Source: Belnapia sp. F-4-1 (GTDB lineage: Bacteria; Pseudomonadota; Alphaproteobacteria; Acetobacterales; Acetobacteraceae). Taken from it: a stretch of DNA of 64,000 bases. Both the position numbers and the translations under genes were made by a program. The stretch's first letter is position 1. Every line of letters begins with the position of its first letter. The stretch spans positions 1,051 to 65,050 of the forward strand of contig NZ_KN676114.1 of assembly GCF_000802185.1 (NCBI RefSeq), read 5' to 3'. The notes under the pieces were generated by a model that was given only the letters and a program-made list of their open reading frames with translations, did no database searches and had not been told where the DNA came from. This document shows positions 42,916-52,851 of the stretch, piece after piece.

Positions 42916-43845
42916 CTACGGCGACTGGTTTTCGGTTAGGCAGTTGAACAGCTCTCGATCCCAAAACGGATCGCCAAATGCATCGACCAGGAAGTCGATG
43001 AACGCGCGCACCCGCGCTGTCTGGTTGCGCATCGATGGGTGCAGCGCATGCATTGCGATCGGCGGTCGCATGTGCTTTGCGAGCACGATCGAAAGCGCGC
43101 CGCGCCTCACCGCGTCGTGGGCAATGAACGTCGGAAGCACCGCTACGCCAAGTCCGGCAATGGCCGCCTCCCGGACGGCATCGCCGTTTGCGAAGTCAAT
43201 CTGGCTGGTCACGGACGGCACGACGTTGTCGGCGAACCGCCAATAGGAGGCTTCCTCGACGTTCGAGTAGGCCACCCCGGGAAAGCGTGAGAGGTCCTCA
43301 GGCCTTTGCGGCGTCCCGAGACGCTCGAGCAGCGCGGGGCTGGCAACACAGGCGTGCCGAATGGTGGCGAGACGGCGCGCCACAAGCGACGAGTCAGGTA
43401 GCCGCGCGATGCGGATTGCAAGATCAAAGCCGTCGCGCACCAAATCGACCATGCGGTCGTCTGTGTCGATCGACAGCGTGACGGCAGGATGACGTTCCAG
43501 AAAGCGGCCAACTACCGGGGCCAAGCAATGCGTGGTGAACGAGACCGGCGCAGCAACACGGATGCGGCCCCTCAACTGGCCGCTTGCGCTTGATGCCGCC
43601 TCCTCTGCTTCGCCGAGCCCTGCCAGAAGCTCGACCGCACGATCATGGAACTCGCGGCCGGTCTCGGTAAGCTGGATACGACGCGTCGTCCGGTCGAACA
43701 GCCTCGCGCCGAGCCGATCCTCAAGTTCACGGATGCGGCGGCTCACCGCTGATTTGGCGACGCCGAGGCGCTCCGCTCCCGCAGCAAATCCGCCGCCAGA
43801 TACGACCGCAACCAACGCTCGTAGATCTTCGAACCGATCGGCCAT
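42916..43845 (-). CDS. LysR-family transcriptional regulator
   Basis: 309 residues from ATG 43845 (MADRFEDLRALVAVVSGGGF). Winged HTH AERLGVAKSAVSRRIRELED followed by RLGARLFDRTTRRIQLTETG. The effector-binding domain begins near GRIRVAAPVSFTTHCLAPVV (CrgA/PA2758-like branch). Divergent from the isochorismatase-family hydrolase at 44040 across 194 bp, the usual arrangement of a LysR protein and its target. The longer frame to 43917 lacks a ribosome site. Confidence 0.92.
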   Translation of the reverse strand: MADRFEDLRALVAVVSGGGFAAGAERLGVAKSAVSRRIRELEDRLGARLFDRTTRRIQLTETGREFHDRAVELLAGLGEAEEAASSASGQLRGRIRVAAPVSFTTHCLAPVVGRFLERHPAVTLSIDTDDRMVDLVRDGFDLAIRIARLPDSSLVARRLATIRHACVASPALLERLGTPQRPEDLSRFPGVAYSNVEEASYWRFADNVVPSVTSQIDFANGDAVREAAIAGLGVAVLPTFIAHDAVRRGALSIVLAKHMRPPIAMHALHPSMRNQTARVRAFIDFLVDAFGDPFWDRELFNCLTENQSP

Positions 43846-44039
43846 CGACGCAGTTTGAGCGCGTGGGAACCGAATATCAATGTGAAGGGCACGGCAGCAG
43901 AACAGTTTGTGCTCCATGCGGTGCCTTCTCGAGAACGATGAATGGCGTAGATCGTGCCCAAGCAGTTCGCCTCACCCACTTCGCCTGAAGTTGGCCGGCC
44001 TGAGCTGACTTCCACTTCAACCGAGAAGGAGACCTACCC

Positions 44040-44681
44040 ATGACAAGCGAGCCGATCCGCAACCCTCAGACCGACCATCTTCTCACGCCTGAGAACTCGG
44101 CACTCGTCATCATCGACTACCAGCCGGTCCAGGTCTCCTCAATCCGTTCGATGTCGCGCGAGGAACTGGCGTTCAACATCGTGAGCACCACCAGGGCAGC
44201 AGTTAACTACAAGCTCCCGATCATCCACTCGACGGTCAATGTCGAGACAGGCCGTAACAAGCCGCCGATCCAGGAACTCCAGGGAATCATCGGGCATCTG
44301 CCGGTCTATGACAGGACGACAGTCAACGCCTGGGAGGACCTTGGCTTCAAGCAGGCGGTCAAGGCGCTCGGCCGCCGAAAGCTCATCATGACCGCGCTGT
44401 GGACCGAAGTTTGCTTGGCGTTCCCTGCGCTCGACGCGATACAGGAAGGCTACGAGGTTTATGTCCCCGTGGACGCTGTGGGCGGCACGTCGGTCGTCGC
44501 GCACGATACGGCGCTGCGTCGCATCGAGCAGGCGGGTGCCAAGCTGATCAGCCGCGTCCAGATGTATTGCGAACTCCAACGGGATTGGGCGCGCGAGGCG
44601 ACCCTCCCCGGCTTCATGGGTGTCTTCGAAAACTTCGATGGCTTCAACCCCGAGAAGGCTATGGCGGCACGCGCATCCTGA
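44040..44681 (+). CDS. Isochorismatase-family cysteine hydrolase (YcaC-like)
   Basis: 213 residues with GAGAAGGAG about nine bases before the ATG. Catalytic Asp in SALVIIDYQPVQVSSIRSMS and nucleophile Cys in LIMTALWTEVCLAFPALDAI. The cis-peptide strand and family order fit the YcaC/nicotinamidase-like superfamily. Substrates of the YcaC group are largely unknown. Probably induced or repressed by the divergent LysR regulator. Confidence 0.9.
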   Translation: MTSEPIRNPQTDHLLTPENSALVIIDYQPVQVSSIRSMSREELAFNIVSTTRAAVNYKLPIIHSTVNVETGRNKPPIQELQGIIGHLPVYDRTTVNAWEDLGFKQAVKALGRRKLIMTALWTEVCLAFPALDAIQEGYEVYVPVDAVGGTSVVAHDTALRRIEQAGAKLISRVQMYCELQRDWAREATLPGFMGVFENFDGFNPEKAMAARAS

Positions 44682-44702
44682 ATAGCGGCTGCATCAGAAG
44701 GC

Positions 44703-44730
44703 GGCGGCGATCACGATTGCTGTCGCCGCC
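44703..44730 (+). terminator. Stem-loop after the hydrolase gene
   Basis: GGCGGCGA and TCGCCGCC form an 8-bp stem around a 12-nt loop, 21 bp after the stop. There is no T tract, so it may be Rho-assisted or simply an mRNA-stabilising hairpin. Confidence 0.45.
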
Positions 44731-44840
44731 TCTCTGGGCTGAGCGGTCAGGAGCCCCGTCCCTTGATGGCAGTTCTGACCTTGGTGCATGGGTCGCCCGG
44801 TTGGGCATCCTCGGGTAGGCTGGGGTGAGGGCTAACCTTG

Positions 44841-45827
44841 ATGGCTCATGAGGCGCCCACCGTGCCGTACAAGGCTAATGCCGACCGCCGGCACCGCATC
44901 CCGAAGCAGCGGCACCGGGTGACGAACTGGCCGTCCTACGAGGCTAGTCTGCGCGCCCGCGGCAGCCTCACCGTGTGGTTCACGGCGGCGGCAATCGCGG
45001 CGTAGCGTGCTGAGCCTCGCACTGGCCGTGGTGGTCAGCCCCGCTACTCGGCACTGGCGATCACCACGGCGCTGACCCTGCGGGCGGTGTTCCGCCTGGC
45101 GCTGCGCCAGACGGAAGGCCTCATCGCCTCCATCATCGCCCTGCTTGGGTTCGACCTCGCCGTGCCCGACCACAGCACCATAAGCCGCCGGGCCGAGACG
45201 CTGGAGGTGCCGCGTCCTCGCCCTGGGCGCGAGCCCGTGCACCTGCTGGTGGACAGCACGGGATTGAAGCTCTGCGGCCCCGGCGAGTGGCTCGTGGAAA
45301 AGCATGGCACGAGGACGCGGCGCGGGTGGTGCAAGCTCCATCTCGCCACCGACGCCAACACCGGGCGGATCGTCGCGTTGGTGCTGACCGACAAGGGTAC
45401 CGATGACGGCTCGCGGGTCGGGCCTTTGCTCGGCCAGCTTGGCGGACCAGTGGCGTCCTTCACCGGCGATCGAGCCTACGACCGGGACGACGTCTACGCC
45501 GCTGTTGCCGCGCGGCATCCGGCGGCCGGTGTCATCGTTCCACCCCGATCGAGTGCGGTTCAGAGCGATACAGCCAGGATCGAGCCGACGCAGCGGGACC
45601 GACATCTGCAGACCATTGCCGAGCGCGGCCGCATGGGCTCGCAGCGGGCGTCAGGATATAACTGGCGCGCCCTTGTGGAGGCTGACATCTCGCGATGGAA
45701 GCGCGTCATCGGCAACGGCTTACGCTCGCAGACCGACGGGCGCCAGAAAGCCGAGATTGCCGTCGCCGCCGACGCTCTGAACTGCATGCTCGAGCTCGGA
45801 CGCCCGGAGTACGTCCGCCTCACATGA
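44841..45827 (+). pseudogene. IS5-family (IS903-like) transposase with in-frame amber
   Basis: Starts MAHEAPTVPYKANADRRHRI; codon 55 is TAG (45003-45005) where Trp is expected (FTAAAIAA-stop-RAEPRTGRGG). The rest is open and complete: HLLVDSTGLKLCGPGEWLVE (first Asp), ASFTGDRAYDRDDVYAAVAA (second Asp) and YNWRALVEADISRWKRVIGN (Glu). A single base change inactivates an otherwise intact gene. Confidence 0.87.
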
Positions 45828-45885
45828 GCCCAGATCAGAGTAAGACGCCATGCGCCTACACCCGCGAGCCATGCAACACGGTGAC

Positions 45886-46262
45886 TTGGAGCGGCTTGGC
45901 TTGTCGCCCTCGGTGTCCGGCAGCCGGCTGATGCCGTGGCGCTGGAGGCAGCGGTGCAGGCTGGAGCGGGTGAGGTGCGGCAGGGTAGGCTGGAGGGCAT
46001 AGAGGCAGTCGTCGAGCGGCAACAGCGTGTGACGGCGAAAGGCAACGACGACGGCCTCATCCTCGGCCGACAGGACCGTTGACCTGGGCTCCTGAGAGCC
46101 GGTGCGCAGGTCGGAGACGGTGGACCGCCTCCGCCACTTCGCCACAGTCTTAGGGTTGATCCCGTAGCGCCTGGCGAGCCCCCTCAGGCTCTCTTGACTA
46201 TGCCGTATCGCTCGACGGACCGCCGCTGTCGTTGTGGTGCTCCCGTGGTGAACCTGGCCCAT
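45886..46262 (-). pseudogene. IS481-family transposase, N-terminal fragment
   Basis: Starts MGQVHHGSTTTTAAVRRAIR at 46262, with HTH RGLARRYGINPKTVAKWRRR and then PLDDCLYALQPTLPHLTRSS and LHRCLQRHGISRLPDTEGDK. The integrase core is missing, cut near 45886 by the IS5 element. Confidence 0.85.
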
Positions 46263-46560
46263 AGCGCGTCCTTCCACGCCTGTTGGAAGACTGCACCATC
46301 AAACCCCGGGATCAAACATCTAGAGCCCAAACCACCGCCGATTGGGCATTCTCAAACGGGGTCTTAAAAGAAATGAAGACGGCAAGGGGCCACGCGTGAC
46401 GGGGAGGAGGGACCAAGATCGGTTTGAGTAAGAGCTGAACTGTCTGTAATATTTTTGAGATAAACCTCGCACTCGAGTGACTTGTGTGCTGTAGTCTCAA
46501 CCTGTAGACGCTATTTCGAAGTCGATCTGAGGCCGTTTTTTTAAACTCCGGGAAATCTCC

Positions 46561-47280
46561 ATGCCTGTCCCCCGCCATATCCTCATCATCGAGGACGATG
46601 CCGCGCTGCGTGCCACCCTGGCCGAGCAGATCCTGTCCGGTGGCGAGTTCAGTGCCGATGAGGCGGAGAGCGCAGCCGAGGCTGAGGCCAAGCTGGCCAG
46701 CGCAGGCGCCCGCTACGATGCCATCCTGCTGGATGTCGGGCTGCCGGATGCCGATGGCCGGGAGTTCTGCGCCAAGCTGCGCCGCGACGGGCGTCGGATG
46801 CCGGTCATCATGGTCACCGGTGCCGATGCCGAGCAGGACGTGATCCGCGGCCTCGACTCTGGCGCCAACGACTACCTGGCCAAGCCCTACCGGCTGCCGG
46901 AGCTGCTGGCACGGGTGCGGGCCCAGCTGCGGATGTTCGACAACTCCGAGGATGCCACCTTCCTGATCGGCCCCTATGTCTTCCGTCCCAGCCTGCGGCT
47001 GCTGCAGGAGGCGGTCCGCAACCGCAAGATCCGGCTGACGGACAAGGAATGCGCGATCCTGAAGTTCCTCTACCGCGCTGGTGGCAAGGCGGTAGCACGG
47101 CAGTCTCTGATGAGCGAGGTTTGGGGCTACAATAGCGCCATGACGACCCACACGCTGGAGACCCACGTTTACCGCCTCCGCCAAAAGCTCGAGGCCGATC
47201 CTGGGGAACCGCGGCTGCTGCTGACCGAGTATGGCGGCTACAAGCTGGATGCCACCGTATTCGAGGTTGCCAGCCGCTAA
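46561..47280 (+). CDS. OmpR/PhoB-family response regulator (orphan)
   Basis: 239 residues. Receiver domain: HILIIEDDAALRATLAEQIL, phospho-acceptor D58 in AILLDVGLPDADGREFC, T in IMVTGADAEQD and K in YLAKPYRLPELL. A winged-helix output domain follows (about 135-235) with LTDKECAILKFLYRAGGKAV and the recognition region THTLETHVYRLRQKLEADPG. No sensor kinase nearby, so its partner is elsewhere. The upstream 300 bp has little coding signal and may hold its promoter. Confidence 0.93.
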   Translation: MPVPRHILIIEDDAALRATLAEQILSGGEFSADEAESAAEAEAKLASAGARYDAILLDVGLPDADGREFCAKLRRDGRRMPVIMVTGADAEQDVIRGLDSGANDYLAKPYRLPELLARVRAQLRMFDNSEDATFLIGPYVFRPSLRLLQEAVRNRKIRLTDKECAILKFLYRAGGKAVARQSLMSEVWGYNSAMTTHTLETHVYRLRQKLEADPGEPRLLLTEYGGYKLDATVFEVASR

Positions 47281-47484
47281 TGGCTTTGCCCTGCAGCCTG
47301 AGCTGTTCAGTGCTAACAGCCCGTTTGAGAATGCCAGAGCACTACAAAATCTTGGGCCTGTCATCGCCACACGCCGCTGTGACCTGACAGCTTGCAAAGT
47401 CTCAGTGTCTATGCGGGAACAGATCGAGTGATTTGAATCGGTTGTGATTGGCTGCCGGCGGCTGGTGCGGGAAGAAGGGCGTCC

Positions 47485-48340
47485 ATGTGGACGCCCGAGA
47501 ACCGGCCAAAATACGACCACAGCAAGCTGCGCTACCCGAGCGACCTGACCGACGAAGAATAGTCGATCATCGGTCCGGTTGATCGCCTTTGGCGCTCAAC
47601 CCCGGATGCAAAGGGCGGCGGCAACAAACGGACGGTGGATATACGAGCGGTGCTGAACGGTGTGATGTACATCCTGAGCACCGGCTGCCAGTGGGCCGCG
47701 CTGCCGAGGGACCTGCCGCCGCGGAGCACCGTGAACGACTACCTGCGGCGCTGGGACGAGGACCGGACGCTCGATCGCATTCACCATACGCTCTACGTGC
47801 TGTGCCGGGAGCAGGCCAGGCGCGACGCCAGCCCGACAACCGCGATCATCGACAGCCAGAGCGTTAAGAGCGCGGAAAAGGGAGCGCTGCATCGATCCCT
47901 CGGGCTACGACGCGGGCAAGAAGATCAAAGGCAAGAAACGGCACGTCTTGGTCGACACCCAAGGGCTGCTGATGCAGGCCATCATCCACGCCGCCGACAT
48001 CCAGGACCGCGATGGTGGTGTGCTGCTGATGGGTTTGCTGTTCGGCCTCTACCCCTTCCTGCTGAAGCTCTACGCCGACGGCGGATATCAAGGTGCCAAC
48101 TTCCAGGCCGGATTGCGCACGGCCTGTCGCCAGATCGACGTTGAGATCGTCAAGCGATGCGGGCTGCGCAAGTTCGTCGTGCTGCCGAAGCGCTGGATTG
48201 TTGAGCGCACTATCGCCTGGCTCAATCGCTGCCGACGATTGGACAAGGATTGGGAGTGCCTGAACCGCCGAGCGCTCGCCTTCCTGCGCTGGGCATCCGT
48301 CCGCCGCATGCTGCGAAGGCTATGTCAGAAAACCACATGA
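47485..48340 (+). pseudogene. IS5-family transposase with amber and frameshift
   Basis: Starts MWTPENRPKYDHSKLRYPSD; TAG at 47560-47562 replaces the expected Trp of DEEW. It continues VLNGVMYILSTGCQWAALPR and AIIDSQSVKSAEKG (first Asp region), then a +1 shift near 47885, then GYDAGKKIKGKKRHVLVDTQ, YADGGYQGANFQAGLRTACR and VVLPKRWIVERTIAWLNRCR. Two lesions; inactive. Confidence 0.87.
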
Positions 48341-48516
48341 TCCCGGATGGACTCTCAACTCGGCTCCGCATAGAACGCTCGTTGCTGTCTCGCCGCGCCC
48401 CGGTTTGTGCCGGCGCAAAAGTTTGGCGAGGCCACAACAAAAGCACATCTACTGTCGACGAGAAAAAGTCTCCGACCGACAGACTTTGGCATGAAGGTTT
48501 GGAGACGCGAAGCGGC

Positions 48517-49434
48517 ATGACCAGCGTTCTCGACCGGCTGCTGACGACCCTTGCCGGACGGCCCCGCGCCTTTTCCGTTTGCGAGATCCAGGGAGGGTGG
48601 CGCCTCGCCTTTGCTCCCCTTGACGCGACCATCATTCATTGCGTTCTCAAAGGATTCGGCGGCTTGAGTGTGGGCAATGGGCCGTGGCGTGCTTTCGGTC
48701 CCGGGAGCATCCTGGTCGTGCCGCCTCGGCGGCCACATGCGTTGGGTGAACCCGGATCGCTCGTCAGGGAGGTCCGCGGCGAGGACCATTGTTCGCTCCT
48801 GGGCGACGGCCTCGTCACCTTCACGGCCGGCAACGGCGCCAGCGACACCCTGCTAGTCTGCGGCGCCATCCCCGCGGTCCACGGCACAGCCCTTGGGCTG
48901 CTTGATCTGCTGCGTGATCCCCTCGTCGAGGAGGCTTGTGCGAGCGGCGCCTACCGTCAGGCATTCGACCTCATGCTTGCCGAAGTGACCAACCCAGGCC
49001 TTGGGACACAGGCGATGACGGAAGCGTTGATGCAGCAGTGCCTCGTCTTGCTGCTGCGCCAACACCTACAGGTTGGTAGCGCCAGCTCCGTGCTGTCCGG
49101 GGCTTTGAACGATCCCAGGATGGCGCATGCGGTGGTAGCTATCCTCGAGAACCCGGCGGCCCTGCATAGCGTCGAGAGCTTGGCCTCGCTGGTTGGCATG
49201 GGCCGCGCCTCTTTTGCCGAACATTTTTCGCGGGCGTTCGGGCAGGGCCCGATCGACTTCGTCCAAAAGGCCCGCCTTTCTGTTGCAGCGCGCCTGCTTA
49301 GGACGACAGACCTGCCAGTCAAAGTCATCGCCAGCAGCGTTGGATACGCCAGCCGGAGCTACTTTTCCCGAGCCTTCCTTGAGGCTTACGGCACCGGCCC
49401 AAGGGTGTTCCGGAGCGGCAAACAAGAAACCTGA
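48517..49434 (+). CDS. AraC-family transcriptional regulator with cupin N-domain
   Basis: 305 residues from ATG 48517 (MTSVLDRLLTTLAGRPRAFS); the longer frame runs back into the IS5 remnant. AraC_binding_2/cupin_6-like N-terminal half: FGPGSILVVPPRRPHALGEP. The C-terminal double HTH has SVESLASLVGMGRASFAEHF and VKVIASSVGYASRSYFSRAF followed by the typical YGTGPRVFR end. May control the lipoprotein esterase 187 bp downstream on the same strand (inference from adjacency only). Confidence 0.9.
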   Translation: MTSVLDRLLTTLAGRPRAFSVCEIQGGWRLAFAPLDATIIHCVLKGFGGLSVGNGPWRAFGPGSILVVPPRRPHALGEPGSLVREVRGEDHCSLLGDGLVTFTAGNGASDTLLVCGAIPAVHGTALGLLDLLRDPLVEEACASGAYRQAFDLMLAEVTNPGLGTQAMTEALMQQCLVLLLRQHLQVGSASSVLSGALNDPRMAHAVVAILENPAALHSVESLASLVGMGRASFAEHFSRAFGQGPIDFVQKARLSVAARLLRTTDLPVKVIASSVGYASRSYFSRAFLEAYGTGPRVFRSGKQET

Positions 49435-49620
49435 CGGGTTTGCGACAGGGTGGCGGGCCTGCGGGTGCCAAGAAAATCCAGCAGCAGATGAACCGCCGCC
49501 CCAAGCCCAAACGTCCATAAAGCGTGCCTTATCGTCCAAGGCTGGCCAGATAGCGCAACCGCGACAGCTGCTGGTGCGTAACGACGCCATAGTGCCACGA
49601 ACAGGCTGGTCTCGGAGGAA

Positions 49621-50772
49621 ATGCCCTTGTTCCATCGCCATCGTCGAGCGCGGGTTGCCGTCGCTTTAGTGGGCGCCCTCGTCCTCGCCGGGTGTCAGCA
49701 GGCGCAAAACTTGGCTGGTGCCGGCACGGTGAAGGGGCACCCGACCGGCGGGGTCGGTCCATCGACTGGTGGCATTGCTACTGCTGCTCGCACCGACCCA
49801 GACATGTCGCAGGTGATCAGCACGCTGTCAGCCCTCGGGGCAAAGCCCATCGAGTCCCTGTCTGTCGAGCAGGCGCGCCGTCAGCCAAGCTTCGCCGACG
49901 CCTACCGACGCGTGCTCCAAGAGGAGCGTGGCACGGCGTCACCCGGCCCTGCAGTTCGGACGCGAGACATCACCATACCCGGCCCCGCCGGCCCCATTCC
50001 AGCCCGACTCTACACGCCGGCACAGAGCAGGTCCGGCGCCCAGCCCTTGGTAGTGTACTGGCACGGCGGCGGCTGGGTCATCGCTGACCTCGACACCTAC
50101 GATGCCTCGGCTCGCGCGATTGCGTCCGCAACAGGAGCCATTGTCCTTTCGGCACACTACCGGCAAGCGCCGGAGCACAAGTTTCCCGCTGCACATGAGG
50201 ACGCACTCGCCGCATACCGCTGGGCGGTACAAATTGCTGGCCGGCTCGGTGTCAATGCGCGCCGCATCGCCCTTGCGGGAGAGAGTGCCGGCGGCAATCT
50301 CGCCATCGGTACAGCTATCGCGGCACGTGACACTGGGCTGCCACAGCCGGTGCACATGGCGCTGATCTACCCCGTAGCCGGCACCGACACGAACACGCCG
50401 TCCTACCGCGAGAACTCCGCGGCCGTGCCGCTGTCGCGTGCGGGGCTGCTATGGTTTGTCGACAAAGCGACGCGCTCCTCGGCCGATTTGCAGGATCCGC
50501 GGTTGGACGTCGTTGGCCGATCGGATTTGCGCGGATTACCCCCGACCACAATCGTGAACGCTGAAATCGATCCACTGCGCTCGGAGGGTGAGGCGTTGGC
50601 CGTACGGCTGCGCGAGGCGGGTGTACCCGTGGAGCAGCGCACCTACCCGAGTGTGACGCACGAGTTCTTTGGTATGGCGCCGGTTGTGGCCAACGCCACA
50701 GCGGCGCAGGGCCTTGTCGCAGAGCGGCTGCGCGGCGCCTTTGATACGCGGACACCGATGACGGCCCGCTGA
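49621..50772 (+). CDS. Lipoprotein alpha/beta hydrolase (HSL-type esterase)
   Basis: 383 residues. Lipoprotein signal with lipobox LAGC (about 22-25) in VALVGALVLAGCQQAQNLAG, so anchored to a membrane outside the cytoplasm. Hormone-sensitive-lipase family: oxyanion motif VVYWHGGGWVIADLDTYDAS, nucleophile elbow GESAGGN, Asp in VNAEIDPLRSEGEALAVRLR and His in YPSVTHEFFGMAPVVANATA. A complete triad, so likely an active carboxylesterase of unknown substrate. GGAGG lies shortly before the ATG. Confidence 0.92.
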   Translation: MPLFHRHRRARVAVALVGALVLAGCQQAQNLAGAGTVKGHPTGGVGPSTGGIATAARTDPDMSQVISTLSALGAKPIESLSVEQARRQPSFADAYRRVLQEERGTASPGPAVRTRDITIPGPAGPIPARLYTPAQSRSGAQPLVVYWHGGGWVIADLDTYDASARAIASATGAIVLSAHYRQAPEHKFPAAHEDALAAYRWAVQIAGRLGVNARRIALAGESAGGNLAIGTAIAARDTGLPQPVHMALIYPVAGTDTNTPSYRENSAAVPLSRAGLLWFVDKATRSSADLQDPRLDVVGRSDLRGLPPTTIVNAEIDPLRSEGEALAVRLREAGVPVEQRTYPSVTHEFFGMAPVVANATAAQGLVAERLRGAFDTRTPMTAR

Positions 50773-50793
50773 GGTCCAGCAAAGGAAAACCAA

Positions 50794-51816
50794 GTGATAC
50801 AGACCGGTGGTCGCGCTCCTCGCTCGCTTCGGCAGTTCAATCCTGCGCTGCTGCGTCGAGCCTTTCACTTGGCGGCTGACAAGATCGTATGGTTGAACCA
50901 CCTGCGCCTCGTCCGCCGGCGCCGCCGGATGATGCGGGAGGCGCTGGGCTATCAGCCCAATCTTCACCACCCTCGCAGCTTCAATGAGCGGATTGCCTGG
51001 AAGATTCTACATGATCGGAACCCGCTGATCCCTCTGACCCTAGATAAGGTCGCGGTCAGGCCCTGGGCTGCTGAGCGGATCGGCGGGCAATACATCACGC
51101 CGATCGTCGGCGTTTGGGACAGCGCCGGGGAGATCCCTTGGGCAGCCCTGCCGCAGCGGTTTGTTCTCAAAGCCAATCATGGCTCGGGTTACAACATACT
51201 CGTTCCCGACAAGGCCTTGGCCTGCCGCGGTACCATTCTGGCTCAGGCCGAAGCTTGGCTCGCCGAGAACTACGGCGAGCAGACCGGGGAGTGGGGCTAT
51301 CGCTCAATCCAACCACGCCTGCTGATCGAGGAATTCTTGCCTGGTTCAGCCGGCGGTGCGCCCGAGGACTACAAGGTTTACGTCTTTGGCGGCCGGCCAT
51401 ATCTGCTGCAGGTTCATCTCGGGCGCTTCACCGAACAGCGGCGTGAATTGTTCTATAATCCCATCACATTGAAGCCGCTTGCCTTTGGTCGTCATCGCCA
51501 CGCCGACTGGCCGGATTACCCAGGTCCGCCACCGGCGGCCGCAGCACTCTACGACCTCGCCGCCCGGCTTGGTGCCGGCTTCGATGCCGTACGGGTTGAT
51601 TTCTACCTTATCGATGGTGAGCCACGCTTTGGCGAGATGACCCACTACTCGGGTGGCTCTTCCGTAGCGCTTGGCACACCAGACGAGGATCGTACACTGG
51701 GCGATCTCTGGGCTGAGGCGAACGGCAAACGCACTACGCCGAAACGGACGCGCGCTATAAACTCATCGGCCTTGGCTCAACTTCTTCAGTCGGTCCAGAA
51801 AATAGGAGGAAAATAG
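50794..51816 (+). CDS. TupA-like ATP-grasp protein
   Basis: 340 residues, GTG start with AAAGGA eight bases upstream, 21 bp after the esterase stop and probably co-transcribed. Motifs of the TupA-like ATP-grasp family: HPRSFNERIAWKILHDRNPL near the N-terminus, FVLKANHGSGYNILVPDKAL (ATP-binding), LLIEEFLPGSAGGAPEDYKV and the metal/ATP end VRVDFYLIDGEPRFGEMTHY. Such proteins are usually found with cell-surface polysaccharide genes and join amino acids or sugars. Acceptor unknown. Confidence 0.88.
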   Translation: MIQTGGRAPRSLRQFNPALLRRAFHLAADKIVWLNHLRLVRRRRRMMREALGYQPNLHHPRSFNERIAWKILHDRNPLIPLTLDKVAVRPWAAERIGGQYITPIVGVWDSAGEIPWAALPQRFVLKANHGSGYNILVPDKALACRGTILAQAEAWLAENYGEQTGEWGYRSIQPRLLIEEFLPGSAGGAPEDYKVYVFGGRPYLLQVHLGRFTEQRRELFYNPITLKPLAFGRHRHADWPDYPGPPPAAAALYDLAARLGAGFDAVRVDFYLIDGEPRFGEMTHYSGGSSVALGTPDEDRTLGDLWAEANGKRTTPKRTRAINSSALAQLLQSVQKIGGK

Positions 51817-52309
51817 TCGGGTCGGTTATGGAAGCAACCGCCCGCAGGCATTTAACTTAGCACCGCTTTACTGATTGTATAGAAGGGTGGATTCCAACGT
51901 GGGGCGTTGCCATACCTCAGTTTTCAAACCAAGACAGCTATACTGGATTCATTTGGCCGCCGCAGACTATTGATCTGAGCAACGCCAAACTCTCGGTCTG
52001 GTGTCGTTGCTTCCGCCTTTGTCAACGAAGGGACGACCGCTCAAGTGGCGCTGGCGCCTGATGGCAACCCCGTTGCAGCACGATCGGCTGCGTGTTTTCT
52101 CACGTTCAAGCCGAGCGGCCACAGTTCGAGCCTGTGGATCGTTGAGCAGGTGTTAACCCTCACGGCAGCCTACCTGACGATGCCCAATCAGGCGACCAAT
52201 GCACCAAGGTCACCACTCGTGACACGCCACGTTATCAGGTCGCGGTCGCCCTGCATTGGCAACTCAGCGATGCTTGGTAGAATGCAGTAAGCAGCCAACG
52301 GAGACGGTA
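51817..52309. other. Intergenic, no gene recognised
   Basis: About 490 bp of moderate GC. A plus-strand frame at 52045-52290 is open but has no ribosome site or recognisable product. Probably regulatory DNA for the PRC-barrel gene plus decayed sequence. Confidence 0.4.
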
Positions 52310-52714
52310 ATGTCAGAAAGCAATGAAGGCGGCACCACAGGCGGCGAAGGTGTTGCCATAAACGAAACAGATCGACTGATTTCTTCCGACAAGGTCGAAG
52401 GCACGCCTGTCTATAGTCGTTCCGGTGATAGCCTTGGTTCGATCTATACGCTAATGATCGATAAGCTTTCCGGCCAGGTTTCTTACGTCGTCATGAGCTT
52501 TGGCGGTATCCTTGGGATCGGTGAACGCTACCATCCCTTGCCATGGAAGACCTTGACCTACGACACAGACTTGAGCGGCTATGTGGCGAATATCTCGCGC
52601 GAGCAGTTGGAAGCGGCACCGAACTATGGCCGCGACGAGACCCCGTGGACCGAGCCGGGTTATGGCCGCAGCGTCTATGACTATTACGGCATGGCCTATC
52701 CTGGCATCATGTGA
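52310..52714 (+). CDS. PRC-barrel domain protein
   Basis: 134 residues; ACGGAGACGG just before the ATG. PRC-barrel fold at about 25-105: DRLISSDKVEGTPVYSRSGD, SLGSIYTLMIDKLSGQVSYV, GGILGIGERYHPLPWKTLTY and VANISREQLEAAP. A Tyr/Gly-rich tail follows (GYGRSVYDYYGMAYPGIM). Soluble, of the stand-alone type common in Rhizobiales and Rhodospirillales, often linked to stress; no specific function known. Monocistronic. Confidence 0.9.
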   Translation: MSESNEGGTTGGEGVAINETDRLISSDKVEGTPVYSRSGDSLGSIYTLMIDKLSGQVSYVVMSFGGILGIGERYHPLPWKTLTYDTDLSGYVANISREQLEAAPNYGRDETPWTEPGYGRSVYDYYGMAYPGIM

Positions 52715-52851
52715 CCATGGCGAGGCACCGCCTCCCGGTTGGACCGCAACGTCATCGGACGGTGACATAACTACAAAGTCGCGGTCCTAAGCAGCACGCA
52801 TGGTGCGCTTGGCAGCGTCTGCTCGACGCCAGCCGGAATGAGGAGCGCACC

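Noticed and set aside
49386-49598. Minus-strand 70-codon ORF with a hydrophobic middle between the AraC and esterase genes
   Set aside because: It overlaps the AraC gene end, has no ribosome site and no known family. The evidence is too weak.
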